Shown: positions 25,650 to 35,121 of the stretch, one piece after another | Position numbering within the stretch: position 1 is the first letter of the stretch | Layout: each line of letters begins with the position of its first letter | Origin: Leucobacter viscericola | GTDB lineage: Bacteria > Actinomycetota > Actinomycetes > Actinomycetales > Microbacteriaceae | Assembly: GCF_011299575.1 (NCBI RefSeq) | Contig: NZ_CP049863.1 | Location: forward strand, 1,240,001 to 1,304,000 | DNA: 64,000 nt | Direction of reading: 5' to 3' | Position numbers and translations under genes: made by a program | Notes under the pieces: model-generated | Seen by the model: only the letters and a program-made list of their open reading frames with translations | The model's database searches: none | Told to the model about the DNA's origin: nothing

Positions 25650-27092
25650 ATGAAAAAGATCACCCTTGGGGCACTTGTTGGTGTTGTGGGCTTTCTCGCG
25701 TTCGTCGAGCTCACGAGCGGCTTTATTCAGGGCTACTACACGCCCATGCTGAGCAACATCGCTCGCCACCTCGACGTGCACGATGCCGACGTGAACTGGC
25801 TTGAGGGATCACAGCTCATGCTCTCGGCACTGGTGGTGCCCGCGCTCGCGAAACTCGGAGACATGGTCGGGCACAAGCGGATCCTGCTGTGGTCAACCGC
25901 CATCACCGCGCTCGCGACACTCGCTTTGCCGTTCACCAACTCTTTCGCGCTGTTTCTCGCCGCTTGGACGCTGCAGGGGGTCTACGTTGTGTGGTTGCCC
26001 CTCGAGATTGCCCTGATCTGGTCGCGCTCTCGCAATATGGAGGACCGCTCACTCGTCACCGCACGCGCCGCCGGCATTTTGGTGGCGGCTCTCGAACTCG
26101 GCGCGATCACGGGTGCGCTTCTCGGCGGGCAGTTGATCGACACTCTGCCGATCATGACGGTGCTGTTTGTGCCGGGCATCCTCGTGACGATCTGCTTCTT
26201 CGTGATTCTCTTTGGTGTGAAAGAATCGCCCGATCAGCTTGGCGGCCGCCTCGACTTCGTCGGCCTGAGCCTTATCTCGCTCGCGATCCTCGCGTTCACG
26301 GGTGGCCTCAGCCTACTCCGATTGAACGGCGCCGGCGATCCGATCGCCTGGGGTGTGGTGCTTCTTGGCCTGCTCCTCGTCATTCCGTTCGCGCGCTGGG
26401 AGCTGCGTCACCCAGACCCGTTGATCGACGTGCGCCTGTTCCGTTCCCCAGCGCTCGCCCCGGTCTTTCTGACCGCCGCGCTCTTCGGTATGAGTGTGCT
26501 CGGCGCGCAGGCTCCGCTCTCGACCTTCTTGCGCACGGATCCCGAAGTCTACGGCTACGGGATCGGCACCTCGGGTTTTGTGACCTCGCTCGCCATCGGC
26601 TTCTACCTGATCTCAATGGTGATCGGAGCGCTGCTCTACCCGCGGGTGGCCAGGCTTCTCACTCCGCGCCTCGCGCTTGTTGTCGCGGCGTGCCTGGTTG
26701 GCATTGGGTACCTCCTGTTTGTGCCCTTCCACGCGACGTACCTGCAGGTGGTCCTCAACATCATGATTGCGGGCATTGGATCCGGGGCGCTTGTCGCGGC
26801 CCTTCCCGCTGCCGCGGCAGCCGCGGCTCCGGCAACACAGACGGGTGTTGCGACCGGCCTCACAAACTCGACGAAGACCATCGGCGGCGCAGTCGCATCT
26901 GCCATCTTTGGGTTCGCGCTTCTCCACGGCATTTCGGGTGGCCCGGAGGGTGGCACCGCAGGATCCTTCTCCGGCTACCTCACCGTGTGGCTCGTCTGCA
27001 GCATCTCCGCGTTTGTCGCGGCGGCGGCGCTGCTGTTTGTGGTGCCGAAGAACGCTTTCCAGGATCACCCCGTGGAAAAGGTCGCGGGCTAG
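25650..27092 (+). CDS. MFS exporter, DHA2 (EmrB/QacA-like) family
   Basis: A 480-residue transporter with about fourteen hydrophobic helices, as in the DHA2 drug:H+ antiporters. The N-terminal half has NWLEGSQLMLSALVVPALAK and GDMVGHKRILLW, in the place of MFS motif A, and YVVWLPLEIALIWSR. A mid-protein segment FVTSLAIGFYLISMVIGALL and LTNSTKTIGGAVASAIFG in the second half are usual for the family. AAGAAGG precedes the ATG. It follows the M20 peptidase closely and converges with a TetR repressor gene, sharing four bases with it. Regulation by that repressor is possible but not shown. Confidence 0.85.
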   Translation: MKKITLGALVGVVGFLAFVELTSGFIQGYYTPMLSNIARHLDVHDADVNWLEGSQLMLSALVVPALAKLGDMVGHKRILLWSTAITALATLALPFTNSFALFLAAWTLQGVYVVWLPLEIALIWSRSRNMEDRSLVTARAAGILVAALELGAITGALLGGQLIDTLPIMTVLFVPGILVTICFFVILFGVKESPDQLGGRLDFVGLSLISLAILAFTGGLSLLRLNGAGDPIAWGVVLLGLLLVIPFARWELRHPDPLIDVRLFRSPALAPVFLTAALFGMSVLGAQAPLSTFLRTDPEVYGYGIGTSGFVTSLAIGFYLISMVIGALLYPRVARLLTPRLALVVAACLVGIGYLLFVPFHATYLQVVLNIMIAGIGSGALVAALPAAAAAAAPATQTGVATGLTNSTKTIGGAVASAIFGFALLHGISGGPEGGTAGSFSGYLTVWLVCSISAFVAAAALLFVVPKNAFQDHPVEKVAG

Positions 27093-27649
27093 GCCATCAC
27101 CTCGCGGGCTATCCGCAGAGCGGCTTCGACCTTTCGGGCAAGGTCGTGGCGACCCGCGCCGAGGTTTGACCAGCGCCACACGGCACCGAGCAGAGCAGCC
27201 GCGTATCCGGCCGCGACGATCCTCGCACGAGTCGGATCCTCACCCTCACGCTCAAGCCGGGCCGCGACGGCGTCGGCGATCCTCAATTGCCGCAGCGCCT
27301 GCCCCGTGCGCAGTTCGTCTTCGACCCCCATGTTGCGGGCGTCCACGATTGCGAGCGCCAAAGAGTCGGGTGCCGCACCGTCGGCAAATGCGGCGAGCGC
27401 CTGCTCAAGCGTGAGCTCGGGATCGGCGAGACGCTCAACGAGCGCGTCGATTTGGTCGTCGAGCACAAACCACAGGATCGCGGCTTTTCCGTCGAAGTAG
27501 TTGAAGAAGCTGGAGCGACTCACTCCGGCTCGTCGTGCGATCTCGGTCACCGAGGTGGCTTCGTACCCCTGCTCGAGAAAAAGCTCGCACGCCGCGTCCG
27601 TGAGTACCTCACGGGAGGAGGAGTGTGGGCGACCGCGTGGATTCGACAT
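27089..27649 (-). CDS. TetR-family transcriptional regulator
   Basis: A 186-residue regulator. The N-terminal DNA-binding domain is clear: ELFLEQGYEATSVTEIARRAGVSRSSFFNYFDGKAAIL, read in pieces, includes the helix-turn-helix TSVTEIARRAGVSRSSFFN-type sequence near residues 30-50. The ligand-binding C-terminus is Ala-rich and not informative. A TAAGCT hexamer seven bases before the ATG with no Shine-Dalgarno suggests leaderless expression. It is divergent from the ABC operon at 27767 and tail to tail with the DHA2 exporter, so either could be its target. A short inverted repeat lies in the divergent gap. Confidence 0.92.
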   Translation of the reverse strand: MSNPRGRPHSSSREVLTDAACELFLEQGYEATSVTEIARRAGVSRSSFFNYFDGKAAILWFVLDDQIDALVERLADPELTLEQALAAFADGAAPDSLALAIVDARNMGVEDELRTGQALRQLRIADAVAARLEREGEDPTRARIVAAGYAAALLGAVWRWSNLGAGRHDLARKVEAALRIAREVMA

Positions 27650-27729
27650 ACGCAGCAGCTTAGCGACTGCCCCTTACCCCTGCTCTCCTCGGGTGTGCCC
27701 ACGGGCATACGTCATGCACTAGGGTGTAC

Positions 27730-27750
27730 TTGTTGAACTCAATACAACAA
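27730..27750. promoter_or_regulatory. Possible TetR operator between the TetR gene and the ABC operon
   Basis: TTGTTG at 27730-27735 is mirrored by CAACAA at 27745-27750 with a nine-base centre. It lies just before the AAGGA ribosome site of the binding-protein gene. The arms are short, so this is a weak call based mainly on position. Confidence 0.3.
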
Positions 27751-27766
27751 CAAGGAAGCCTCGTTC

Positions 27767-29422
27767 ATGACGCGCACTTTTCCCCCTCGCCCTACGCTGC
27801 TGTACGGCATCGCAATGACCTCGGTCGCCGCACTGGCAGCGGTCGCCCTCAGCTCTTGCGCGAGCGACACCAACGCGAGCGAACAAGCTGACGGTGGCAC
27901 TCTCGTCTATGCAACCGGGGACGCAGAACCCACCTGCTTAGATCCGCATGTCGGCGGCAACTACCCGCAGGCCCTCATCTCGACGCAGTACCTTGAGCCG
28001 CTCGTGGGCCGCAGCGCGGACGGCACAATCGAGCCCTGGCTCGCAACCGAGTGGAAGGCGAGCGACGACGGCCTCACCTGGGACTTCACGCTGCAAGACA
28101 AGGTCACCTTCACCGACGGCACACCACTCGACGCCGAGGCCGTGAAGGCAAACATCGAACACCTGCAGGATCCCGATACTCAGTCTTCAACGGGCTACCT
28201 CGCGGTTGAGAAGATCAAGCAGGTCGAGCCCGTCGACGCGACCCACGTGCGCTTTCACCTCTCCAAGCCCGACTCGGCCCTGCTCGAATCGCTGAGCCAG
28301 CAGTGGACCGCGATCCAGTCCCCCGCCGGCATCGCCCGCGGCATGGAGAAAAACTGCGCCGATCCAATCGGCACCGGCCCCTTCACCGTCGAAAAGTGGA
28401 CCCCGCAGCAGCAGGTCACCCTGGTACGCAACAACGACTACAAAACGTCAGGCCCCGAGGCCGACCACAAGGGCGCGGCCCACATCGAGCGCATCGACTG
28501 GCGCTTCATTCCCGATGCGGCGACCCGCTACGCCGCACTCACCTCAGGCGAGGTGCAGGTGATCGACAACCCGCAGCCCGACTCCATCGTCGCTGCTGAG
28601 AAGGACGGTTCGGGCATTGAGCACATCAACGCGCCGCGCCCCGGATCCACAAACCGCATCGAGCTGAACTCCGGCCAGGCCCCGTTCGACGACATCAAGG
28701 TGCGCGAAGCCTTCATTCGGGCGGCAAACCCCGATCCCGGCATCAAGTCGCTGTACCTCAAAACGGCAACCCGCTCGAACTCGCTGCTCGCCAGCACCGA
28801 GCCGACCTCGATCAGCGACAACACCCTCTTCAGAGCCAATCCCAAAACTGCCGAGAAACTACTCGACGAGGCCGGCTGGACAGCAAAAGACAAAGACGGC
28901 GTGCGTATGAAAGACGGCAAGCGACTCACCGTGCGCTTCCCGGTCAGCACGAACCAGTCGGTGGCGGCCGAGCAGTCGCTGTTCGAGCAGATCCAGGCGA
29001 ATGCTGCCGCTGTCGGTTTTGAGGTGATCCTCAATCCCGTCGACCTGAGCACCTGGTACGGCGCCCTCGGCAAAAACGAGTACGAGGCGGTCAGCGCTCC
29101 TTACACGAAGGTCGGCCCTGACGTGCTGCGTATCCTGTATCACTCCGACGGAATCGTGCCCGCACCCTCCGGCTACTTCGCCAACCACGCGCAACTTGCA
29201 GATCCCGAGATCGACACACTGCTCGACGAAGCGTCCGCGACTCTCGACGCCGACAAGCGCACCAAGCTCTACGCCGACGCGCAGCAGCGCATCCTTGAGA
29301 GCTACACCGTGTTGCCGCTCTACGACCAGCAGAACCACTTCCTCGTGAAGGGCGCCACCGGCGTCACGACACTCGGCACGGTCGCAACACCAACGTTCAT
29401 CAACACACGACTCGGGAGCTAA
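27767..29422 (+). CDS. ABC transporter substrate-binding lipoprotein, family 5 (peptide/nickel type)
   Basis: A 551-residue solute-binding protein. The N-terminal signal ends in the lipobox ALSSCAS (lipid-modified Cys near residue 31). LVYATGDAEPTCLDPHVGG, LEPLVGRSADGTIEPWLATEW and LTWDFTLQDKVTFTDGTPLDAEAVKANIEHL (read in pieces) give the signature of family-5 binding proteins. They bring oligopeptides, dipeptides, glutathione or nickel chelates to permeases of the Dpp/Opp type. It has an AAGGA ribosome site and is the first gene of a four-gene operon ending at 32689. The substrate is not readable from sequence. Confidence 0.9.
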   Translation: MTRTFPPRPTLLYGIAMTSVAALAAVALSSCASDTNASEQADGGTLVYATGDAEPTCLDPHVGGNYPQALISTQYLEPLVGRSADGTIEPWLATEWKASDDGLTWDFTLQDKVTFTDGTPLDAEAVKANIEHLQDPDTQSSTGYLAVEKIKQVEPVDATHVRFHLSKPDSALLESLSQQWTAIQSPAGIARGMEKNCADPIGTGPFTVEKWTPQQQVTLVRNNDYKTSGPEADHKGAAHIERIDWRFIPDAATRYAALTSGEVQVIDNPQPDSIVAAEKDGSGIEHINAPRPGSTNRIELNSGQAPFDDIKVREAFIRAANPDPGIKSLYLKTATRSNSLLASTEPTSISDNTLFRANPKTAEKLLDEAGWTAKDKDGVRMKDGKRLTVRFPVSTNQSVAAEQSLFEQIQANAAAVGFEVILNPVDLSTWYGALGKNEYEAVSAPYTKVGPDVLRILYHSDGIVPAPSGYFANHAQLADPEIDTLLDEASATLDADKRTKLYADAQQRILESYTVLPLYDQQNHFLVKGATGVTTLGTVATPTFINTRLGS

Positions 29423-29427
29423 CTGCC

Positions 29428-30372
29428 GTGAGGGCGGTCCTCGCACGATTGGGATCGGCGGTGCTGGTGGTGTGGATCACCGCCACCGTCGTGTTCCTTG
29501 CACTGCGGGCGACGGGTGATCCGCTCGAGGCGATCCTCGGCGGCCCCGGGTCGCAGGCCGGGCCGGAGGCGGTCGCGAGAGCGACACAGAGTTACGGCCT
29601 CGATCAGCCGTTTGTCGTGCAGTACCTCGCGCAGCTGTGGCGGATCGCGACCCTGCAGTTCGGTGACTCGTATGCGCGCAAGCAGCCGGTCTCTGAGTTG
29701 CTCGCCGAGAACGTGCCGCCGACCGTGCTGCTCGCGACGCTGGCACTCCTGCTTGCGTGGGTGCTCGCAATCGCGGGGTTGCTCATCGCGGCGACGGCCC
29801 GGGGTCGCTTCGGTGGGCTTGTGCGCTCGGCACTCTCGGGCATCGAAACGGTGGCGAGTGTGGTGCCGCAGTTCTTTTTGGGGGCGGTGCTGATACTCGT
29901 GTTCGCAAACGGGCTGGGGTGGCTGCCGGTCACCAGTTCGGGCTCGAGCCCGGCCGGTCTTGTGCTGCCGGTTGTCACGCTGGCGGTGCCCATCGCGGGG
30001 TACCTCGCGCACGTGCTGCACGGGTCACTTGCCGAGGCAGATGCGGCCCCGTTTGCGGTGACGGCGCGCTCCCGCGGGGCTTCCGAGGCACGAGTGTTCT
30101 TTCGGCACACGCTGCGCCACGCGGCTCTGCCCGGGGTGGCGCTTTCGGGTTGGGCCTACGGTTCGCTGCTGAGTGGGGCGGTCGTGGTTGAGGCGCTGTT
30201 TGCGCGCCCCGGCCTCGGGCGACTCCTGCTTGAAGCCGCAACCGTGCGCGATGTGCCCGTGGCAATCGGGGTGGTCACGGTGATCGCTCTGCTCTATGTC
30301 GTGGTGATGCTCGTCTCGTCGCTCCTGGAGCACGTGATCGATCCGCGGCTCGCAAAGGCGGTGGTGGCGTGA
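29428..30372 (+). CDS. ABC transporter permease, DppB type
   Basis: A 314-residue inner-membrane permease with six hydrophobic segments. It contains the DppB opening VVLAATGDPLEAILG-like sequence (TGDPLEAILGGPGSQ), the LDQPFVVQYLAQLWRIATLQFGDSY block typical of these permeases, and the ATPase-coupling loop around RSRGASEARVFFRHTLRHAALP (read in pieces). It starts on GTG five bases after the binding-protein stop and overlaps the next permease by four bases. Two halves of the channel are expected from this and the following gene. Confidence 0.92.
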   Translation: MRAVLARLGSAVLVVWITATVVFLALRATGDPLEAILGGPGSQAGPEAVARATQSYGLDQPFVVQYLAQLWRIATLQFGDSYARKQPVSELLAENVPPTVLLATLALLLAWVLAIAGLLIAATARGRFGGLVRSALSGIETVASVVPQFFLGAVLILVFANGLGWLPVTSSGSSPAGLVLPVVTLAVPIAGYLAHVLHGSLAEADAAPFAVTARSRGASEARVFFRHTLRHAALPGVALSGWAYGSLLSGAVVVEALFARPGLGRLLLEAATVRDVPVAIGVVTVIALLYVVVMLVSSLLEHVIDPRLAKAVVA

Positions 30373-31217
30373 GCGCGGCAGTCGACCTGCGCTCGCCGCA
30401 GAAGAACCAACGGTCACTCGCCCGGCTCGGCTGGCCAAGCTACCTAGCGCTCGCGATCCTGGCCTTCACAGCCGTCGCCGTGTGCGCACCGCAGATCCTC
30501 GCCCCGGGCAACCCGCTCGCCATCGACCCCGCCAACGCCCTACAGTCGCCCTCAATGGCACACCTTTTCGGCACCGACGAGTCGGGCCGCGACCTCTACA
30601 CCCGCGTCATCCACGGCGCCGCGGCCTCGCTCGGCATCGGGCTCGCCGCCACGGCCATCGGGGTTGGCATCGGCGCGATCCTCGGCTTTGTCGCGGGTCT
30701 CGGCCCGAAGCTGCTCGACTCCGCGCTCGGCAGGGTCTTCGAGGTGCTGTTTGCGCTCCCGACGCTGGTCATGGCGCTACTGTTCATCACGATCATTGGT
30801 GGTGGCCCCGCGGCATCGATCCTCGCGATTGGACTGGCCACGATCCCGGGTTACGCCCGCATGCTGCGAGCGCGGGTGCGCGGCATCGCACAGAGCGGCT
30901 ACGTGGAGTGGGCGCGACTCGACGGTGTTGGCCCACTGCGAGTGTTCACCCGGCACATCGCCCCCAACTCACTGTGGCCGCTCGTGTCGGCGGCAACGCT
31001 CGGGGTCGGGCAGGCGATCGTGTGGGTATCGGCGCTCGGGTTTCTTGGTCTCGGGGCACTGCCACCCTCGCCCGAGTGGGGTGCGATGCTGAACTCCGGT
31101 CGCACCTACATCGCGACTGCGTGGTGGATGACGGTGTTCCCCGGACTCGCGATCGTCATCACGGCTGCGGCACTCACGGCCCTGGGTCGTCGCCTCTCGA
31201 AGTTGGGGACCGCATGA
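30369..31217 (+). CDS. ABC transporter permease, DppC type
   Basis: A 282-residue permease partner. HLFGTDESGRDLYTRVIHGA is the characteristic DppC/OppC N-terminal motif. The coupling loop ARLDGVGPLRVFTRHIAPNSL and the ending WVSALGFLGLGALPPSPEWG are standard. Its GTG start overlaps the upstream permease, and its stop overlaps the ATG of the ATPase gene by four bases (ATGA), so the operon is translationally coupled throughout. Confidence 0.93.
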   Translation: MSAAVDLRSPQKNQRSLARLGWPSYLALAILAFTAVAVCAPQILAPGNPLAIDPANALQSPSMAHLFGTDESGRDLYTRVIHGAAASLGIGLAATAIGVGIGAILGFVAGLGPKLLDSALGRVFEVLFALPTLVMALLFITIIGGGPAASILAIGLATIPGYARMLRARVRGIAQSGYVEWARLDGVGPLRVFTRHIAPNSLWPLVSAATLGVGQAIVWVSALGFLGLGALPPSPEWGAMLNSGRTYIATAWWMTVFPGLAIVITAAALTALGRRLSKLGTA

Positions 31218-32689
31218 GCGTCTTAGAGGTACGCGGCCTCAGCGTGCAGCACGGTGGCAGTCAGATACTCGGCGGGATCAGCTTCGCTGTCGAGCCGGGT
31301 GAGTGCCTCGCCATCGTCGGTGAATCGGGCGCGGGCAAGTCAGTGCTCACCCGAACTCTACTCGGACTGACCCAGGCGGATCCCCAATGGCGCGTGCAGG
31401 CCGAGCACCTCCTCGTTGCGGGGCACAACATGCGCGAGGCGACCCAGCGAGACTGGCGGGCGCTTCGGGGGTCCGAGGTCGGACTCATTCTGCAGGACGC
31501 GCTGCAGTCACTCGATCCGCTGCGCACCATCGAGGCCGAGGTGGGCGAGGCGCTTGAGATTCGGGATCGGCGGGCGTTCGGGCAGGGCCGCGGCCTGCGG
31601 CGAGCGCGGGTGCTCGAAACCCTGAAGCGGGCCGGCCTGACGAGGGCTGCGCAGCACCTAAGGCAGCGATCCGGCGAGCTCTCCGGGGGTATGCGACAGC
31701 GCGCGCTCATAGCGTCCGCGCTCGTGGGCGATCCGGGACTCCTCATAGCCGACGAACCAACCACGGCACTCGACCCGACCACCGCGGCCCGTGTGCTCGA
31801 TCTCTTCGCCGAGATTCGCGCGAGCGGCACGGCTCTGCTGCTCATCAGTCACGATCTGCAAAGCGTTGCGCAAGTAGCCGACCGCGTCGCGGTGCTCGAT
31901 CGGGGCAAGATCGTCGAGGTTGGTGACAGGCTCCAGATCCTGAGCGAACCGCAACACCCCGTCACCCAGCAACTGCTGGCGGCGGCACCGTCCGGCCCGA
32001 AACCTGACCCCGCACCCGCCCCGGGAGAACCGCTCATCACGGTAAGCGGCGGCACCCGCAAGTTTGCGCTGGGCAAGGGTCAGACGCTTGCGCTCGATGA
32101 CGTCAGTTTCGGGCTGCGGCGAGGCGAGGCAGTGGGTGTGCTCGGCGAGTCCGGCGCAGGCAAGACCACACTCGCGCGGGTGCTCGTGGGGGCCGAGCGA
32201 CTCGATGCGGGCACGGTCGAGCGCGCCGCGGCGCGGGTGCGGCTTATTCCTCAGGACCCGCTGGCAACGTTTGACCCCCGGTGGAGGGTCGAGCGGATCA
32301 TCGCGGCGTCAAACCGGCTGCCGGGCACCTCGGTTGCCGAGTTACTGACCATGGTTGACCTTGATCCGGCTTTGGCGCGCCGCCGCCCAACGACGCTTTC
32401 GGGAGGCCAGCGGCAGCGGGTGGCCATCGCGCGGGCGCTCGCCGCTGACCCCGACGTGCTGGTGTGCGACGAGCCGGTGTCGGCGCTCGATGTCTCGACG
32501 CAGGCCGGCGTTCTGGATTTGCTGCGGCGACTGCAGAGCGAGCGCGGTCTCACGATCGTGTTTGTCTCGCACGACCTCGCTGCGCTACGCACGGTTTCTG
32601 ATCGGGTGCTCGTGATGCGCGACGGGCGGATCGTGGAGCAGGGGCCGACGGAAGAGGTGTTTGCTGGGTTTGATTCGAGCCGCTTGTAG
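31214..32689 (+). CDS. ABC transporter ATPase with two fused nucleotide-binding domains (DppDF type)
   Basis: A 491-residue cytoplasmic protein with both ATPase subunits on one chain. Domain 1 has Walker A GESGAGKSVLTRT, signature LSGGMRQRALIAS and Walker [15 protein letters not shown]. Domain 2 has [28 protein letters not shown] and VLVCDEPVSALDVS. A linker rich in Pro and Ala joins them near residue 265. The ATG at 31214 is the right start: MSVLEVRGLSVQHGG is the usual opening, whereas an in-frame extension to 30482 runs across the permease gene in another frame. Domain 2 lacks the usual Gln-loop spacing only slightly and looks functional. Last gene of its operon. Confidence 0.94.
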   Translation: MSVLEVRGLSVQHGGSQILGGISFAVEPGECLAIVGESGAGKSVLTRTLLGLTQADPQWRVQAEHLLVAGHNMREATQRDWRALRGSEVGLILQDALQSLDPLRTIEAEVGEALEIRDRRAFGQGRGLRRARVLETLKRAGLTRAAQHLRQRSGELSGGMRQRALIASALVGDPGLLIADEPTTALDPTTAARVLDLFAEIRASGTALLLISHDLQSVAQVADRVAVLDRGKIVEVGDRLQILSEPQHPVTQQLLAAAPSGPKPDPAPAPGEPLITVSGGTRKFALGKGQTLALDDVSFGLRRGEAVGVLGESGAGKTTLARVLVGAERLDAGTVERAAARVRLIPQDPLATFDPRWRVERIIAASNRLPGTSVAELLTMVDLDPALARRRPTTLSGGQRQRVAIARALAADPDVLVCDEPVSALDVSTQAGVLDLLRRLQSERGLTIVFVSHDLAALRTVSDRVLVMRDGRIVEQGPTEEVFAGFDSSRL

Positions 32690-32693
32690 CCAG

Positions 32694-32773
32694 TATGTCG
32701 GCCGGTACTGGCAAGTCAGCCGGTGAAAGCTCTCCCGATCGAACCGGCTGAGGTGTGAACACCGGCCGACCCG
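32694..32773. repeat. 80-nt nested-palindrome repeat, copy B
   Basis: Gapless relative of 24151-24230. Here both levels of symmetry are perfect: outer arms GTCGGCCGGT (32697-32706) with 32761-32770, and inner arms TCAGCCGGT (32716-32724) with ACCGGCTGA (32743-32751). It lies between the ends of the ATPase gene and the convergent otsAB gene. Confidence 0.85.
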
Positions 32774-32823
32774 CTCAGAAAACACCACAGGCACCCGGTC
32801 CCGAGAGCCACAAGCACGACCCC

Positions 32824-35121
32824 TCAGTGAACCGTAGCGACCTCCGAGCCAATCACAATGCCCGTGCGCAGCTCGGCGAGAACCGCAAGCACCGCAGCGG
32901 CGGCTTCTGGATCGGCAACCCGCTCGCGCGCCAGCGAGGTGCCCTCCCCTACTTTGATGCCCAGGTCGTCAGGCCCGAGCACCGCAAACACGTCCTCGTC
33001 GGTCACGTCATCACCGAGGAACAGCACGGGCGCAGCTGGCAGCATCTCGCGGATCATCTGCAGCGCACTCCCCTTGTCGGTGTTGCGCACTGAGAACTCC
33101 CGCACCTGTTTACCCACGCGCATCGTGATCCCGGGCACAGCACCAAGCTCGACCGCCGCAGCGAGCAGCTCAGAGGCGCGATCTGGCTCGGCAACCTCGC
33201 GCGTGTGCACCACGATCCCGTAGGGCTTCCGTTCAAGCCGAACGCCCAGCTCATCTCGAAAGACCCTGTCGAAGCGCCTGGAGAGCTTGCCGAGGCGCTC
33301 ATCTTCTTCGGGCGTCAGTGACCCCGAATCGGCCGCGGCCTCAAGCCCGGTCAGTTCTGCGCCGTGTGAGGCCGACAGTATCCACGAGTCCGATTCGAGA
33401 CCGGTCACGCGCAGTCCCTCAACAGAACGCCCGGTCAGCAGGATCACCTGCACATCGGGTGACTCCTGCAGCACCTCAAGGGCGTGGCGCGCGCGGGGAA
33501 CGATCCGAGCGTCTTGTGGTCGCCCAACGATTGGGGCGAGGGTGCCGTCGAAGTCGCTCGCGACGATCAGGGTCGGGGCTGTCGCCAGCCGCCGCAATCG
33601 CGCGCGCAGGGCGCTCGACACGAACACTTCAGCCGGAACAGGGATCTCGGCGGTCTCTCCACCACGCGCGCCCTCGGCTTGCTTCGCGTGTGCGTCAGCC
33701 GCCGCCGAAACCGCCTCGAGGTACTGCGTCGCCCAGTGGGCCACGTCATTGTCGTAGACCGCTTTGCGCAGCGAGCGCATGCGACGGCGCTGCTCCTCGC
33801 GGGGCAGGTGGATTGCGCGCAACATCGCAGCCTTCAGCGCCTCGATGTCGTGCGGGTTGATCAGCAGCGCGGCGCGCAGCTCGTCGGCCGCGCCGGTGAA
33901 CTCGCTCAAGATGAGCGCCCCACCCTCGTCGGCCCGGCACGCAACGTACTCCTTTGCCACAAGGTTCATGCCGTCTCGCAGCGGGGTCACCACCATCACG
34001 TCGGCTGCAAGGTAGAGCGCTGCCATCTCTTCGCGGGAGTAGCTCTGGTGCAGGTACACGAGTGGCGCGTGCCCGATGGATCCGTGAGCACCGTTGATGT
34101 GCCCGGCCGTCACCTCGACCTCTTCGCGCAGCTGCTGATACGCCTCGACCTGCTCGCGACTCGGGCTCGCGACCTGCACGAGCACGGTGTCATGGGCACT
34201 GATCTCACCGTCCTCGAGCAATTCCTCGAAGGCCTTGAGCCGGTGCCTGATGCCCTTCGTGTAATCGAGGCGGTCAACTCCGAGAAGGATCGTACGATCC
34301 TGCCCGAGCTCTTCGCGAATCTCGCGAGCTCGCTGCTGCACCTCGGGGCGCGACGCAAGCTCTTCAAAGCCACCCGCGTCAATGGAGATCGGAAACTCCT
34401 GGGCAAGCACGGATCGAGACGGTTGATCCGGCGCCTCTGGCAGCACAATCGTGTTTCCGCGCGCGGGGGCACCGGCGTAGCGTTCGCTGACGTGCCGAAA
34501 GTTGACGGCGTCTTGCACACGCTGAAATCCGATGACGTCGGCGCCGAGCAGTCCGCGCACGATCTGGCGACGCCAGGGCAGCTGGGCGAACAGGCTGCGC
34601 GGCGGGAACGGGATGTGCAGAAAAAATGCGATGGTGAGATCGGGGCGCAATTCACGCAGCATCTCTGGCGCCAACTGCAGCTGGTAGTCGTGCACCCACA
34701 CGACGGCGTTCTGGGCCGCCTCATGCGCGACCCTCTCGGCAAAGCGGCGGTTGACGCGCTGGTATGAGTCCCACCAGGTGCGGTGGTAGACGGGAGGGGA
34801 GATAACGTCGTGATAAAGCGGCCAGAGCGTGCCGTTCGAGAATCCCTCGTAGTAGGTCTCAAGTTCTTCGCTGCTGAGCGGGATCGGGGCCAGCCGCATA
34901 GACCCGATCTCGAAGGGTTCAACCTCTTCATCTGCGTTGCCGGCCCAACCTACCCACAGGCAGCCGAGCTCCCGCACGATCGGTTCGACCGCCGTCACCA
35001 GCCCACCGGGCGAAGGCGCCCAGTCGGTTGTGCCGTCAGCCTGCACAACCCGATCTACGGGCAGGCGATTAGACACCATGACAAGTTCGCGACCGTGCGC
35101 GACCTCACTCAATTCAAACAC
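32824..35121 (-). CDS. otsAB: Bifunctional trehalose-6-phosphate synthase / trehalose-phosphatase (OtsAB fusion)
   Basis: One chain of about 765 residues carries both steps of trehalose synthesis. The N-terminal synthase (GT20) joins UDP-glucose and glucose-6-phosphate: VSNRLPVDR, SPGGLVTAVEP, WVHDYQLQLAPEML, FFLHIPFPPRSLF, GVDRLDYTKGIRHRL, LRDGMNLVAKEYVAC and LSEFTGAADEL are all present. The C-terminal HAD phosphatase removes phosphate: IVASDFDGTLAPIVG, ILLTGRSVEGL, ASHGAEL and FLGDDVTDEDVFAVL. The start is uncertain. GTG at 35121 or TTG at 35112 (after TTGGAG) fit the family; a longer frame to 35292 looks unrelated. Trehalose serves osmotic and desiccation tolerance and the cell envelope in actinobacteria. 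It converges with the ABC operon. Confidence 0.93.
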   Translation of the reverse strand: MFELSEVAHGRELVMVSNRLPVDRVVQADGTTDWAPSPGGLVTAVEPIVRELGCLWVGWAGNADEEVEPFEIGSMRLAPIPLSSEELETYYEGFSNGTLWPLYHDVISPPVYHRTWWDSYQRVNRRFAERVAHEAAQNAVVWVHDYQLQLAPEMLRELRPDLTIAFFLHIPFPPRSLFAQLPWRRQIVRGLLGADVIGFQRVQDAVNFRHVSERYAGAPARGNTIVLPEAPDQPSRSVLAQEFPISIDAGGFEELASRPEVQQRAREIREELGQDRTILLGVDRLDYTKGIRHRLKAFEELLEDGEISAHDTVLVQVASPSREQVEAYQQLREEVEVTAGHINGAHGSIGHAPLVYLHQSYSREEMAALYLAADVMVVTPLRDGMNLVAKEYVACRADEGGALILSEFTGAADELRAALLINPHDIEALKAAMLRAIHLPREEQRRRMRSLRKAVYDNDVAHWATQYLEAVSAAADAHAKQAEGARGGETAEIPVPAEVFVSSALRARLRRLATAPTLIVASDFDGTLAPIVGRPQDARIVPRARHALEVLQESPDVQVILLTGRSVEGLRVTGLESDSWILSASHGAELTGLEAAADSGSLTPEEDERLGKLSRRFDRVFRDELGVRLERKPYGIVVHTREVAEPDRASELLAAAVELGAVPGITMRVGKQVREFSVRNTDKGSALQMIREMLPAAPVLFLGDDVTDEDVFAVLGPDDLGIKVGEGTSLARERVADPEAAAAVLAVLAELRTGIVIGSEVATVH

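Noticed and set aside
25889..27169. 426-codon frame within the DHA2 exporter gene
   Set aside because: A second plus-strand frame over a clear membrane protein, Arg/His-rich without helices; a shadow.
30482..31213. N-terminal extension of the operon-1 ATPase
   Set aside because: This part reads across the permease gene in another frame; the coupled ATG at 31214 and normal MSVLEVRGL opening show the real start.
33484..34767. 427-codon plus-strand frame opposite otsAB
   Set aside because: Shadow of the well-conserved trehalose synthase frame; no ribosome site or domain.
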